Source of the DNA: Lineus longissimus
Taxonomy: Eukaryota > Nemertea > Pilidiophora > Heteronemertea > Lineidae
DNA: 64,000 nucleotides
Direction of reading: 5' to 3'
Assembly (NCBI RefSeq): GCF_910592395.1
Contig: NC_088316.1
Span: forward strand, 2,356,001-2,420,000
Positions 24,070 through 34,500 of the stretch are shown one piece after another. Made by a program: the position numbers and the translations under genes. Position 1 is the stretch's first letter. Every line of letters starts with the position of its first letter. Under the pieces are notes generated by a model. It was not told the origin of the DNA and made no database searches. It saw nothing but the letters and a program-made list of their open reading frames with translations.

Positions 24070-25122
24070 ATGGATACTCCAATAGGACGTGGAAGGGGGG
24101 CGACTACCCCGAGGCAACTGATGAGGCCAGGTGGAACCCCTAAAGGGGCAGAGGCTAATCCTGATGCTATGACAGAATTTTTGGAAACATTCACCAACCT
24201 GATGAGGACCAAAATGGGGCCAGAAACAGTGAAGGCAACTACAGCTTCAACCACCGCCGTAAATGTGAAAATTCAGGCACCGAAAAATTTCCAGTTAAAT
24301 CAAAACTTCCGAATTTGGCTGGAAAGGTTTGACAACTTTGTGAAGTTAGCCAAGATCCCTGATGAACAGCGTCGGGAACAACTCCTTTCAAGACTAGAAC
24401 ATCAGGCTTATGTTGCGGTCAACAATTTACACCTGGAGGAAAGCCTATCCTACGAGGATTTTTGTACTCGACTAATGAAGCGATTTCATAATACCTCAAG
24501 GGAGGATTACAAGTTACAGATGAGGGCCAGAGTACAGCGTGGAAATGAAACATACGAGACTTTCTCAGATGCCCTCCAAGAACTTGCCCTTAACGCGTAC
24601 CCAAGTAGTGGGTTCGAACTACAACAAGAAATGGCCCTTGACCAGTTTCTTCTCGGAGTTACAGCAGAAGATGCAGTCAAACAGCAGCTGCTAATGAGTT
24701 CACCCGCCACCCTGAGCGAGGCCATTCGCAAGGTTAGGCAACTAGAGGCAGCCCAACTAGTGATGAAAAAGGGGGCAAGTGAGTCGAGCCAGCAGGAGGT
24801 GGCCAAGCCAAAACAGAAAGTGGCGAGCGTTGCGCCAAAGCCGGCGGAGAACTCCGATATGGCCGATATGTCCAAGGTATTAGAATTGTTGAGCACCATG
24901 AATGAGAGAATCTTGCGATTGGAAGGCCAAAAGGGAAACCACAGTACCAGTAAGGGAGATGGTTGCAAAACCTGCGGCGGTGATCACAGATTTCGGCGAT
25001 GCCCTCAAAACGAGTGTTTCATATGCCACTTGAAAGGCCACATTTCCAAAGATTGCCCCAACAAGCAGGGAAACGAGGCGGCGGGATTGTCGGGGGGCAG
25101 CACAGTCCCGAAGAAGCAGTAG
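24070..25122 (+). CDS. gag: Gag polyprotein
   Basis: 350 residues from the first true ATG (MDTPIGRGRG) to TAG. The open frame extends upstream only through non-ATG codons. The protein has a Pro/Gly-rich start, a capsid-like helical middle (FRIWLERFDNFVKLAKIP, then FCTRLMKRFHNTSREDYKL, typical of retrotransposon Gag), a Lys/Gln-rich linker, and two zinc knuckles near the C terminus. The first is CKTC...H....C with three residues before the His. The second, CFICHLKGHISKDC, is a standard C-x2-C-x4-H-x4-C. Gag assembles the virus-like particle and binds the element RNA. Its 3' end overlaps pol in the -1 frame, and the run GGGGGGC at 25092-25098 lies in the overlap. Confidence 0.93.
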   Translation: MDTPIGRGRGATTPRQLMRPGGTPKGAEANPDAMTEFLETFTNLMRTKMGPETVKATTASTTAVNVKIQAPKNFQLNQNFRIWLERFDNFVKLAKIPDEQRREQLLSRLEHQAYVAVNNLHLEESLSYEDFCTRLMKRFHNTSREDYKLQMRARVQRGNETYETFSDALQELALNAYPSSGFELQQEMALDQFLLGVTAEDAVKQQLLMSSPATLSEAIRKVRQLEAAQLVMKKGASESSQQEVAKPKQKVASVAPKPAENSDMADMSKVLELLSTMNERILRLEGQKGNHSTSKGDGCKTCGGDHRFRRCPQNECFICHLKGHISKDCPNKQGNEAAGLSGGSTVPKKQ

Positions 25123-26795
25123 TGGCCCCACATGTAGATTCCGTTGTCCAAGAAGAAAACAAGGTTAGCCCAGCAGAAAATTCAACATTGGTGGAGAATT
25201 CAATGTTGAACCCCAAGGCGACAGTGTTTGAGCCCAAGCCTGGGCATTCACACGTCACTATTGGGAGTATACAGCTGGCTGACAGCAGCCTCTATTTGAG
25301 TGGTAAAGTAAACGACCAGTCAACGTCCATGCTTTTGGATACTGGAGCAGCAGTAACACTGATCAGTAGTGATTTATGGGACCGTCTCGATTCGGCCAAG
25401 AAAACCCTTGAACCTGCAATGGGATCCCTGATGTCAGCCACCGAGGAAGACTTGCACATTATGGGGATGGTTGATGCCGATTTACAGATTGGATCCAATG
25501 TTTACTGTCATCCAGTGGTGGTGGTCAAGAAGCTATGCCACTCGTGTCTTTTGGGAAGCGACTTCTTTGCAAAGCACCAGTGTACCATTCGATATGAAAG
25601 TGCTACATTGGAGGTTGGCAATGAAGAAATCCCATTGCGTCACCAAAGAGATGAACTTAAGATTTGTCGAGTCATCCTTGGGCGATCTGTGAAGATCCCT
25701 GCACAGACTGAGATGATTGTGCCAGGAAAACTTGCTAGGGGAGGTGAAGCTAGTCATCTGACACCAGGAATGATTGAAGCAAAAAGGGGCCCGACATCGT
25801 TCACAACAGGGCGTACTTTGGTGAAGTCAAACCATGGCAAACTCCCCATTCGTGTGGCCAATTTCACAGATAGCCCTATTAGGATGAGGACCAATCAGAC
25901 ATTGGGATGGTTTCACCCAGTCACAGAAATAAGTGGACATCAGGACGACAAACATGTAGGGGCCAGGGAGAATGGAGAGGAACAGGAACACTTGGCTGCA
26001 GCTGATATAGCAGCAACCAGTGCTGGGACGCTTTGTACCCCAGACCCTGTATACTCTCCCATACTCGGACAGGGACACTTGGCTGCAGCTTCCATAGCAG
26101 TAACCAGTGTTGGGACGCCTTGTACCCCAGACCCTGTCCAATCTCCTTTGCAATCAGAAAGACTTGGAAAACTGTTGAAAAAATTGGAAATAGACGAGAT
26201 AGATCTGACTGGGTCACAGCGTGCCACGCTGATTTCCCTCATAGCGGAATATCAGGATATTTTCTCAATGGATGATCTGGATATTGGGCACACCACAGTG
26301 GTTGAACATCGGATAAACACCGGAGATGCTGTCCCGATAAAGCAGAGGCCGCGGAGGGTACCACCCCACCAACAACATTTTGTTGATGAGACAACCAAAG
26401 ACCTCTTGGACAAAAATCTCATAAAGGAGTCTACTGGACCATGGAGCTCGCCTATCGTACTGGCTAAGAAGCATGATGGGAGTTTTCGCCTATGTGTAGA
26501 CTACCGAAAGCTAAATGAGTGCACTGTGAAGTCAGCCCAACCACTGCCAAGAATAGATGATACACTTGGAGGACTGGCTGGGTCCTGTTGGTTCAGCAGC
26601 CTTGATTGTGCCAGTGGCTACTGGCAAGTGGGCGTGGCTCCCGAGGATCGAGAGAAAACAGGATTTGTGACAGGAGTTAAGCAATATGAGTGGTTGGCCA
26701 TGCCATTTGGTCTGACTGGAGCCCCAGCAACTTTTACCAGGCTCATGAACATCGTGCTAGGGGGGGGTAGAGTACTGTCTCGTGTATTTGGATGA
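24999..26795 (+). CDS. pol: Pol, N-terminal part: protease and first half of RT
   Basis: 598-codon frame, -1 relative to gag; the true pol start is probably by frameshifting, not at the ATG. The aspartic protease motif LLDTGAAVTLIS lies at residues 112-123 (DTGA at 25338). A linker with a 29-residue duplicated segment (25989-26162) follows, then the RT fingers and palm: IKQRPRRVPP, WSSPIVLAKKHDGSFRLCVD, FSSLDCASGYWQV (first catalytic Asp), and MPFGLTGAPATF. The frame ends just after the G8 run at 26760-26767, before the second catalytic motif, so the RT domain is split between two frames. The product as written would lack an active RT site. Confidence 0.92.
   Translation: MPSKRVFHMPLERPHFQRLPQQAGKRGGGIVGGQHSPEEAVVAPHVDSVVQEENKVSPAENSTLVENSMLNPKATVFEPKPGHSHVTIGSIQLADSSLYLSGKVNDQSTSMLLDTGAAVTLISSDLWDRLDSAKKTLEPAMGSLMSATEEDLHIMGMVDADLQIGSNVYCHPVVVVKKLCHSCLLGSDFFAKHQCTIRYESATLEVGNEEIPLRHQRDELKICRVILGRSVKIPAQTEMIVPGKLARGGEASHLTPGMIEAKRGPTSFTTGRTLVKSNHGKLPIRVANFTDSPIRMRTNQTLGWFHPVTEISGHQDDKHVGARENGEEQEHLAAADIAATSAGTLCTPDPVYSPILGQGHLAAASIAVTSVGTPCTPDPVQSPLQSERLGKLLKKLEIDEIDLTGSQRATLISLIAEYQDIFSMDDLDIGHTTVVEHRINTGDAVPIKQRPRRVPPHQQHFVDETTKDLLDKNLIKESTGPWSSPIVLAKKHDGSFRLCVDYRKLNECTVKSAQPLPRIDDTLGGLAGSCWFSSLDCASGYWQVGVAPEDREKTGFVTGVKQYEWLAMPFGLTGAPATFTRLMNIVLGGGRVLSRVFG
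25989..26162 (+). repeat. 87 bp in-frame tandem duplication in pol linker
   Basis: Two 87 bp units beginning 'cacttggctgcagct' at 25989 and 26076 encode related 29-residue segments (HLAAADIAATSAGTLCTPDP and HLAAASIAVTSVGTPCTPDP). They lie between protease and RT and keep the frame. Confidence 0.85.
26760..26767 (+). other. G8 homopolymer at pol frameshift
   Basis: Eight consecutive G residues lie where the pol reading frame changes by one. The frame ending at 26795 and the frame beginning upstream of 26782 both encode standard RT sequence, so the break falls within or beside this run. An odd base in a homopolymer is a classic sequencing or replication slip. Confidence 0.8.
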
Positions 26796-29724
26796 CATAA
26801 TCGTACATACACCATCGTTTGACCAGCATATTCAGCAGTTACGAGAGGTTTTTGAGCGCCTCAGGAAGGCCAACATGAAGTTGAAGCCAGTGAAGTGTAA
26901 GTTGCTGCGACGGAGTCTGAAATGGTTGGGACATGTTGTGTCCAAGGACGGGATCGCCACTGACTGTGAAAAGATACGTCAGGTCCAAGAATGGCCAACT
27001 CCAAAGGATGTGGGTGAAGTAAGATCTTTCATGGGCTTGGCTGTATATTATCAAAAGTATGTGAAGAACAACTCAGAGATAGCAGCCCCACTTCACCAGT
27101 TGACTGGAAAGAATGCAATTTTCGAATGGACAGAAGCCTGTGAACAGTCATTTTCCAAACTGAAGAAGGCATTGATTGAGGCACCAGTCTTAGCATACCC
27201 TGACTTCTCCGAAGATGCGGGTCTCTTTGTCTTGGACACTGATGCCAGTGACTTTGCTGTAGGTGCCGTTTTGTCCCAGCGTCAAGAAGATGGCTCTGAA
27301 AGGGTGATCGCATACGGCAGCAAGAGTTTGCAAGGTGGAGAAAATAATTACTGCACCACACGGCGGGAAATGTTAGCTCTCGTGAAATTTGTTAAGCATT
27401 TCAGGTACTTTCTCCTGGGAAAAAGGTTCTTGGTCCGAACAGATAACATTGCGCTCCGGTGGCTGCTTAATTTCAAAGACCCATCCGGACAGGTGGCCAG
27501 ATGGCTCGAGTGCCTAGCCGAGTTTGATTTTAAGATTGAACATCGTGCAGGAAGGCTACACGGGAATGCTGATGCCCTGTCTAGAAAGCCCAGTAGAGTC
27601 AGACAACATGGAGATTGCCCATCATGTGGGCCCACTGACAAAAAGAGAATCGATCAGCAAACGCCAATGGACAGAAAAACTCAGTCGGTGAACCTAGCAA
27701 GTGTAGCAGTGACCCAGGCAAAACCAAGTGCAAAGTCCAAGCCACAGAGAAAAGTACCAACCCCAGTGGAACTGCCTATGGATTGGACCGCTGAGAAAAT
27801 TGGACAAGCTCAGGTCAATGACCCTGAAATCAACGAAGTTTATCAGCATGTCCTTTCCAAAGAGACAATAATTCCACAAAGTGTTTTGCAAGGATGCAGT
27901 ACTCGGACACGGGCAGTTTGGGCCCAGAGACAATTGTTGGAACTAGAGGAGGGAGTTTTGTATTTCAAGTCTCCGGATCAGTCAACCCAAAGCCGTTTGG
28001 TTCTCCCAGTAGCATTGATAAAGCCAGTCTTAGTTCAAGCTCACGAAGGCTTTGCTGGTGGCCATTTGGGAATGAGGAAGACCTATGCCAAACTTCGATC
28101 TCGCTGCTGGCGACCAGGCTTAAAGCGTTTAGTTGAAGACTTTGTTCGCACATGCCCCAAGTGTCAGAAATGCAAATCACCACCCAAGGGAATAAGAGCC
28201 CCCTTACAGAGTATTCCAGTGGGCAGACGAAACCAAAGGTTGCATATCGATTTTGTGGGGCCCATTAATCCACCCTCCAGAAGGGGAAACCGTTATATCA
28301 TGGTGGTGGAAGATGCGTTCACCAAGTGGCCCGAGGCATGGCCAATGAAAAATCAGAAAGTCTCCACCTGTGCAAGAGTTCTAGTCAACGAATATGTCTC
28401 GCGTTTTGGTGCACCCGAGGGTATACATTCCGACCAAGGGGGGAATTTTGAATCAAAAATCTTCGGAGAGATGTGCAGCTTATTAGGCATTGAGAAGACT
28501 AGGACAACTGCATATCACCCGCAATGCAACGGTCAGGTTGAAAACCTGAATAAAAGCCTGAAGAAAATGCTAACAACCCTTGTAGATGAAAAGGGACGGG
28601 ATTGGGATGACAGATTACCATCAGCACTCATGGCATATAGGTCCAGTATACATGAGTCAACAAAGGAAACTCCTTTTGCAATGACTTTCGGAGCTGAAAT
28701 GCAAATACCTCTTGACCTTATGATTGGAACATCTACATGTGGCTCTGCTTCCCCAGAAACAACAGTATATGTGAAGGATCTCCGAGAGAAAATTGAAACA
28801 TCATATCGAAATGCCAGGGACAACCTGAAGACGGCTCAGAGGCGACAGCGACAGTACTATGACCAGAAGATGAAAAATTCTTCTTTTTCGCAGGATGATT
28901 TAGTCCTCTTGAGAGACTATCATCTTCGGCCAGATGAGGTTAACAAGTTCCACAAGCCATGGAAGGGACCTTATAAGATTAAGGAGAAGATATCAGAGGT
29001 GAACTATAGGATTGTGCCTCTCGATGGGAAAACCAAGCAAACAAAAGTGGTCCATCTGAACAACTTGCGGCGCTTCTACATTAGAAAGGAGGATGAGCCA
29101 CGTCGGGTGGATGATCATCCTAATAAAACATCAGAGAAGAAGGATTTCATTGAGAAACTTGAAATGGAGTCAGCTGCTGAGAACTCTGAGACTGAGTCTG
29201 AAGAAGAGGTAGAAACTATGCCTTTAGAGTTTTTGAAACTGCCTATAGGAAGGTCTTGCGAAGAAACCCCAGAATCTCGTGGACAAGACAAGCTGATGTC
29301 AAGACCAGATTTGAGGGACCCTCTTGGTGCTGCTTTAGATACACCAGAAGGGAAGGGCCGCTTTGGTACCCCTAACTCTCAATCTGGTTCCCCCGACGTG
29401 CAACGTCCAGGGATGGGACCATCAGATGGAGCAGTAGATCCACCAGATGGGGAATCTGCAATAGATATTCCAAACCCAGACCTGGATGGCACCGCCTCTT
29501 CAATTGATTCATCTGTGTATGATCCAGCAGACGAAGTACCCATGAACAAATATTGCTTAAGACCACGTAATGATATGCAGAGGCCTGCACGTTTCCGTTT
29601 GTCAATCGATTGCGCCGCGCGTGACACAAACCAACGCGATTCCGCATCAATGCAACAGAACAAAATGCGATGGCTCAAGCGCGCCAGAAAGTTAAAATTG
29701 AACCGCATCTCAGCAACGACTTAA
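26768..29724 (+). CDS. pol: Pol, C-terminal part: RT catalytic core, RNase H, integrase
   Basis: The frame starts right after the G8 run without its own ATG. The RT motif YLDD is at 26785-26796. The RT thumb and connection follow (LKPVKCKLL, LGHVVSKDGI), then RNase H (LDTDASDFAVGAVLSQ near 27233, TTRREMLALV, HGNADALSRKP). Integrase has the H..H..C..C zinc finger (HEGFAGGHLG...CPKCQKC, about 28040-28173), the core acidic residues in LHIDFVGP, HSDQGGNF and GQVENLNKS, and a C-terminal GPY/F module (WKGPYKI...VVHLNNLRRFY). About 220 acidic, low-complexity residues follow. No chromodomain is visible. Catalytic residues appear intact in this part. Confidence 0.95.
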
Positions 29725-30410
29725 TAGTGAAAACCTGTTTGTAGCTTTAAACAATTCCTGAATTCATGGAGGCCACGGAAAAGTAATTTGGTAACTTGTA
29801 ACCTGGCACCCCTATACCTGGGACGCTCTGTACTCCGGGAAGGGAGAGGTGTAGATTTACATTACCTCATGCCAGGGTACTAAGGTGCCTTTGATCTGCC
29901 GCTCACAGGAGGATTTTCGTTTTGAAGCAATAAGGACTTAGTAAATGGATAAGAGACTTTTAAATTCATTTAATAGTGCACTGAGGGAAGCCTATAGAGA
30001 CAATCTGTTCGTTTAGTGTGTTTGATCAACACATGTTAAGACTATTTTTGGATATATTTGTTGTGTTTGTATATCCTTGTTCTATGCAGAGAAATGGACT
30101 CAGGACTCATTTCATGTACTATTGCGTGTACTTGGATCTATAGTTTTGTGTATTTTATTGCTCAGGATCGGAGCTAGTAATGGTGTTTTTTTATATTTGA
30201 TAATTATAAAATCATTTCAGTATTATTATTATCATGATTTTGGAGAAGACAATACTGAGGATGGACATGATGGAGGATAATCCCTACCCAACTCAACAAG
30301 ACGCCAACTCTTATTTTTGTGTTTTATGTTTGGGTAACATATGAAAGCCCTGTTATGTTAGTGAATTGAATTCTGTAACATTGTGGTCAGTTACACACTG
30401 ACCAAATTTT
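29725..30410 (+). other. Retrotransposon 3' untranslated region, no env
   Basis: About 690 nt between pol and the polypurine tract. The only open stretch (30077-30280) is hydrophobic but has no ATG start and no envelope hallmarks, so I do not call a gene. Confidence 0.6.
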
Positions 30411-30421
30411 GTGGGGGATGG
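30411..30421 (+). other. Polypurine tract
   Basis: GTGGGGGATGG directly abuts the 3' LTR. It is the expected site for plus-strand priming, though short and interrupted. Confidence 0.7.
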
Positions 30422-30621
30422 TGTGGTGTCCCGAGCCACCCCAGTCTGTCTTCGGCCCGTGTTGCGGCCGGGGCGAAAACGGTGCATTGTTGTTGTTATT
30501 GTAGTCGACGGGCGAGACGAGACAATAAAGTACGAGTTGAATTAAAGCCGATTTGCAAGTTCATTAGTTCACTATATCATGTATATCGAGTACCAAAGAA
30601 GGCAAATCAAAGGACATTACA
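30422..30621 (+). repeat. 3' LTR
   Basis: 200 bp, identical by eye to the 5' LTR, followed by the GTTG target duplication at 30622-30625. Confidence 0.97.
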
Positions 30622-30625
30622 GTTG

Positions 30626-31339
30626 CACTAATTCGGCCTGGATAAGATTTACAGTCTGAACTCACAGTTTGGCACCGGATCTCGAGCCTTGAAGCGCATG
30701 CCCATTATGAATCGAGCTCGAACGCTCTATCATGAAAATAGTAGCGTAAAAATGAATGACCAGACACACTACCGGACGTGCGTTAACTACAGAAGCGACT
30801 CACCAACCTTATTGAACAATTTTTTCATATCTAAATATCAATTTCTTCCAAAAGCTATTCTATTTTTGCCAAAAAAGTGCAGTCTGATGCAATGAACACA
30901 TTTCGTGCATTTCGCAAAGCCGGCATTTACGGGATCGTTTGCCATCTTTTCTCAAAAGTCACGTGCAGCGGCCATTTTATGTCTAAGTAACCCACTCGCA
31001 GGGTCGCTTACTTCGGCCTGGCGCGAAATAAGGCGCCAGTGCCAAAAAGAACGCACTGGCGCTTACTCGCGCAAGCGCCGCACTAGTAATCGAATACGCT
31101 AAAGTACGCATGGACCGGTGGAGACATCTACACGAAGACAACGAAACTTCTCTCGTCAGCACGCTATAAGCTGATACATCGTTGTCAATAATAGAAGTTG
31201 CTTCTCACTGATACCCTGGTATTGCCACGAGGTTGGAAATCCTACCTGATACTCGGGAAGCTGGGGAATTGATTTTCCTCGTTGGGAATCATTAGATGCT
31301 GTAAATGATAACTACTGAATCCATTTTGCATACAGTAAC
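30626..31339. other. Flank between retrotransposon and NUDT6 3' end
   Basis: No gene seen. A GC-richer segment at 30980-31090 contains 'ggcgccagtgccaaaaagaa' followed by a partly inverted 'cgcactggcgcttactcgcg', a short hairpin. Confidence 0.5.
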
Positions 31340-31345
31340 TTTATT
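31340..31345 (-). promoter_or_regulatory. Candidate NUDT6 polyadenylation signal
   Basis: AATAAA on the - strand about 240 nt past the NUDT6 stop codon. Confidence 0.5.
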
Positions 31346-31584
31346 CCTGAGTTGCAAGGACACTTACATTGATTGAGTATACAGAATACATAAAATCACA
31401 GGCAAAATAAAAGTCTATATATTTCTATCTAAAAGTCAAGTCTGAATGGAATCTGAAAATCCAAAATGGCAAAGAGGCCATATTGTATCTCCAATGTCTC
31501 ATGACTATCGAAACACGGCCACACACAAGACAAATCAAAACACCCCTATCAAAAACAAAATATGTACGTATCACTACCAGTTTA

Positions 31585-34500
31585 TCATCTTTTCTCGCAG
31601 GGTATGTGGCGATGATAAATTTGATAATCTAATCCTTTATGTATGGATTGAAGCTTATCACGTTCCATTTCAACGTTATCGAAACCTCGTTCCATTCCAA
31701 GCATGACTAGACGTGTTATTCGACGCGTTATTCCGCTGATTTCCCTATCCGAGTCTAATTCAGCAATCGGCATCCATCGGCATGCGCTTATCTCATCCCG
31801 ACAGGGAATAAGGTCAAAGGTCAATGGCCGCAGTCGGCACACGAAGTAAAAGTCTGAACGTCCGAAAGCGCCAGGTTGTAAGTGTTGCTGACGGAATCCG
31901 AGAACGGACTGGAATTCTGAAGAGAGAAAGTCCAGAGAAAAAATAAAAGTTCAAATTTACCTGTTATCGGGCTCAGGAGTGGCACAAACTTTTAAAAGGC
32001 TCAGAAAAAGCACAGACAGGAAGTACATAGTGCTAAATGTACACGAGATATGAATATCAGTTCATCGGAGATTTGTACAAAATTTGGACACTTGTGCACC
32101 CACTTCTTTGATACACAACTTTAAAGATGAGCAGTCTTTCGGTTACACCCAATACATTGTCAAGGAAGAGAGAATGACTCTTCCATTATCAGACAATGAG
32201 CAAATTTACAGGTGTTTTCATAACACTTGCGACAAGCCGTGATAATTAGCTATTGGCCGTCTAACAACCCCTTGGAAATTGATTAGTAATTTAGTCTCGA
32301 GACAACCCCGCTTATCAGTTTGTTTAAGGTAGTAACCCACCATGTGGTTAGAAACAGTGGGAATGGATAAGGTATAGATTTAGTTTTAGTTTGGCTATTG
32401 GTTTGGTATCAGAACCATGAAACAAGAGGCCCAAGGGCCTGGTGCTCAGCTGAAACTTAAAGCTTGCTGACTGGGACAGGACATTGTCTAAATGGCAAAC
32501 AGCAAACTGAATAGACTTAGTTTGACCCAGAACACCAGCCTGACCTGCCTGGCGTCTTGACGTGCCATGACCTTGGCATTGCCAAGCAGTCCAATAAACA
32601 CAACACAGTCTAATCAGAATTGGTGAAGGCTGTGGGGATCTTGGGGGCACCACGAGGCCCGGGGGGTCATCACTCTCCATCGATCGTGTTCTAAATAAAA
32701 ATGTCGAATGGGTGACTTCAGGAGGTTCGGTATAAACTGATTTTTATTCCATTCTGAGGGTTTATAATTGACGAAAGTTTGGTACATCCTACAAGATGAT
32801 TTCACAGTGCAAATCAATGCACAGATTTAGCATGCTCATCCTCTAAAGAGGCTGTTTTACCTGCTTTGACACCCGTTTCTTCGAAGACTTCTCTCTCTGC
32901 TGTATCACCTGAAAAAATACAATTTCAAAACTTCGATATGTTCATCAGTTTCATATTACAGACCGCTATCTCTGATACCAGGTACCTGCCAAGAAGGCAG
33001 TTTGTACACTATACTTTACTACCTGGTGGATTACCAACTGGCCACATCCGAAAGAGTTGCCAACAGGGCTCGAAACCGTCCACTTTCTGTTCACCATGCG
33101 GACACCTTAACCACTAGGCTATCGGGATCGCTTGATATTATGTTCACAGCCCACAAAATTAGACATATGTTGAAGACTTGCGGGAAAAGATAATGGAGCT
33201 TTTTCTTACCAATATTTTCACCAAGATCTGACACCCCGCCAGGGAATTTCCACATGACCATCTGGAAATAAATAAACATTGAAGCGTAAAAAAATGGAAC
33301 ACGGTTTCAGTTTTGATATTACTTAAACCTTACTGCTCACTACCTACCCTTCTATTTTTCTCCTTTACAACCAGAACTTCTTTGGTATCTTCCCGAAACA
33401 CAAACCCTAAAAATATACGCAACAAACTTATAACAAGTGCTGAATTTGGGGTATGAGCCCTGGGTCTGGCTACACTAATTTACTATTAAAATATCTTCTT
33501 TTTTTCAAGCATTCATTATGATTAATAAAAAAGGTTGTGTTTCATCAAGCATTATGCAAGGTTCCTGGACAAAATGACAAAATGTTGGTCGACCAATCGC
33601 TTGGGCTGCTAATCTCCTCCACGGGGACTTAGCACTGACTCTCACTGTAGTAATTCAGCATCGAAATATCATTTTCTTCTCAAGGATGGAATATACCTAA
33701 TAAACAAGGGTGTGTTTTATGAAGCATATGCAAATTTCCTGGACAAAATTACACTATTGCGCTGGCTGTCGGGCACAAAAAACAGTCTCATTCTCGCAAG
33801 CCTACCGAGTCAAAGAGTGCCAATCTCTGACAAATCAACCTAAGATTTGAAGGAAAAGACAACTACCTGCACAGCCAACCTGGTGACTAGCTGGTTTAGG
33901 CAGCTTGTTGGGAGACGATGTATCAAGCCACTTGGTAAGTATGGAGTGATTAGGATCGGCGTGATGAAATGTAAAGCCCTCAGTAGCTGCCACTGGGATG
34001 AAATGACTGGACATGATGGGGACTTTCAACCAGATGCCTCTTTTACCAGAATCTTGCCACGACTGAAGAGATGCTGGAATAGTATGAGATAAGAAATTAG
34101 AATAGTTTTACAGAGAAGATCAGAACTTTAAGAGATGCTGGAATAATATGACTTTATGAGATAAGAAATAAGAATAGTTTTACAGAGAAGACCAGAACTT
34201 GAAGAGATTCTGGAATAATATGAGATAAAAAATTGGAATAGTTTTACAGAGGAGACCAGAACTTGAAGAGATGCTGGAATAATATGAGATAAGAAATTAG
34301 AACAGTTTTACAGAGAAGACCAGAACCTGAAGAGATGCTGGAATAATATGAGATAAGAAATTAGAATAGTTTTACAGAGAAGACCAGAACTTGAAGAGAT
34401 GCTGGAATAATATGAGATAAGAAATTAGAATAGTTTTACAGAGAAGACCAGAACTTGAAGAGATGCTGGAATAATATGAGATAAGAAATTAGAATAGTTT

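Larger units (their letters stand above)
23194..30621 (+). mobile_element. Full-length Ty3/gypsy LTR retrotransposon
   Basis: A 7,428 bp element with identical 200 bp LTRs (TG...CA), a GTTG target duplication, a primer-binding site, gag, pol (protease, RT, RNase H, integrase) and a polypurine tract. Domain order PR-RT-RH-IN is that of Metaviridae (Ty3/gypsy). There is no recognisable envelope gene. Gag ends in a reading frame offset by -1 from pol, with overlap at 24999-25122. A single frameshift in a G8 run (26760-26767) splits pol. LTR identity points to a very recent insertion, so the frameshift is either new or an assembly or base-calling error in a homopolymer. It sits between the FGF and NUDT6 genes. 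Confidence 0.98.

Noticed and set aside
30077-30280. Hydrophobic frame near the 3' LTR, considered as an envelope remnant
   Set aside because: It starts at a TTG, is only 67 codons, and lacks cysteine pattern, cleavage site or signal peptide.
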